A stretch of DNA of 6,974 nucleotides, taken from contig JBJHBG010000169.1 of assembly GCA_050485385.1 (NCBI GenBank), positions 1 through 6,974 of the forward strand, written 5' to 3'. Source of the stretch: RECO01 sp050485385. GTDB taxonomy: Bacteria > Pseudomonadota > Alphaproteobacteria > Geminicoccales > Geminicoccaceae. The notes beneath the pieces are model-generated. The model was not told the origin of the DNA. It did no database searches and was given only the letters and a program-made list of their open reading frames with translations. Both the position numbers and the translations under genes were made by a program. Positions 6,503-6,974 of this stretch are shown one piece after another (the stretch's first letter is position 1; the number at the start of each line of letters is the position of its first letter).

Positions 6503-6974
6503 GCCGAGGCGGAGGGCGCGGCGCACGTTGCCGGCGTGCGGCTCGACGTCGAGGGGCTGAGCCACCGCTTCGGCAGCTTCCTCGCGGTCGACGACGTGAC
6601 GCTGCATGTCGAGCCGGGCGAGGTCGTAGCGCTCCTCGGCCCCTCCGGTTGCGGCAAGACCACGCTTCTGCGCGCCATCGCCGGCTTTCTCCGGCAAACG
6701 GCGGGAACCATCAGCGTCGACGGCCGCCGGGTCGACCACCTGCAGGCGGGGCGGCGCAACATCGGCATCGTCTTTCAGAGCTACGCCCTGTTCCCGCACA
6801 TGACCGCGGCCGAGAACGTGGGCTACGGGCTCGCCGCACGCGGCCGGCCGAAGGCGGAGGTGCAGGCCAAGGTGCGGCGTTTTCTCGACGTCGTGCAGAT
6901 GGGCCACCTCGCCGACCGGCTGCCGCGCCAGCTCTCCGGCGGCCAGCAACAGCGCGTGGCGCTCGCACGCGCCC
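6479..6974 (+). CDS. ABC importer ATPase, 5' part (cut by the window edge)
   Basis: First 165 codons of a second ATPase, divergent from the dehydrogenase. Seen with the TTG 6479 start: Walker A GPSGCGKTT (54-62), Q-loop Q100 (IVFQSYALFPH), signature LSGGQQQR (152-159); the window ends just before Walker B. The sequence is of the same PotA/FbpC/PhnT-like class as the first ATPase but clearly diverged from it (for example AIAGFLRQTAGTISVDG against MLAGFEMPTEGEIHIGD), so it is not a recent duplicate. The start is uncertain: TTG 6479 has the best ribosome site but gives an Ala/Arg-rich extension of about 19 residues; GTG 6536 would give a family-typical N-terminus (VRLDVEGLSHRFG) with poor ribosome site. 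Probably the first gene of another importer continuing to the right. Spermidine/putrescine, 2-aminoethylphosphonate and Fe3+ are all possible substrates. Confidence 0.9.
   Translation, partial: MARALARAAEAEGAAHVAGVRLDVEGLSHRFGSFLAVDDVTLHVEPGEVVALLGPSGCGKTTLLRAIAGFLRQTAGTISVDGRRVDHLQAGRRNIGIVFQSYALFPHMTAAENVGYGLAARGRPKAEVQAKVRRFLDVVQMGHLADRLPRQLSGGQQQRVALARA

Noticed and set aside
5451..6560. Plus-strand open frame of 369 codons opposite the SDR
   Set aside because: Composition of an antisense shadow; the minus-strand SDR has the full catalytic tetrad.

Overview
This GC-rich window (strong codon bias to G/C at third positions, ATG/TTG starts with clear Shine-Dalgarno sites) looks like chromosomal DNA of an alphaproteobacterium, perhaps a marine or soil Rhodospirillales/Hyphomicrobiales relative. 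That placement is inferred from composition and gene style only. No rRNA, tRNA, insertion sequence, CRISPR array or phage gene was seen.

Layout. From the left, an ammonium channel gene (amt, + strand, 43-1413) ends in a strong intrinsic terminator (1438-1471). It converges on a complete minus-strand binding-protein-dependent ABC importer. In transcription order the importer is: periplasmic binding protein (5469-4411), fused two-domain permease (4302-2635) and ATPase (2635-1499). Permease and ATPase share one base (TGATG), while binding protein and permease are separated by 108 nt holding a hairpin with a short U-run, a probable expression step-down. Upstream of the binding protein is a 161-nt AT-richer control region with a perfect TTGACA element, a TTGTCA direct repeat 11 bp apart, and a leader hairpin.

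Further right, a short-chain dehydrogenase (6401-5631, - strand) precedes the importer on the same strand. Diverging from it is the start of a second ABC ATPase (+ strand from about 6479), cut by the window edge. This is probably the first gene of a second importer of the same broad Fe3+/phosphonate/polyamine class.

How they work together. The importer is a full three-gene module of the COG1840/1178/3842 type, often annotated as iron(III) transport. The binding protein, however, lacks the adjacent tyrosine pair expected of a ferric-binding protein, so its substrate is open (phosphonate, sugar phosphate or another small anion are candidates). The dehydrogenase could act on an imported metabolite, but only proximity supports this. 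The amt gene is probably an independent nitrogen-acquisition unit. I see no clearly new kind of system here; the points of interest are regulatory and about substrate specificity.
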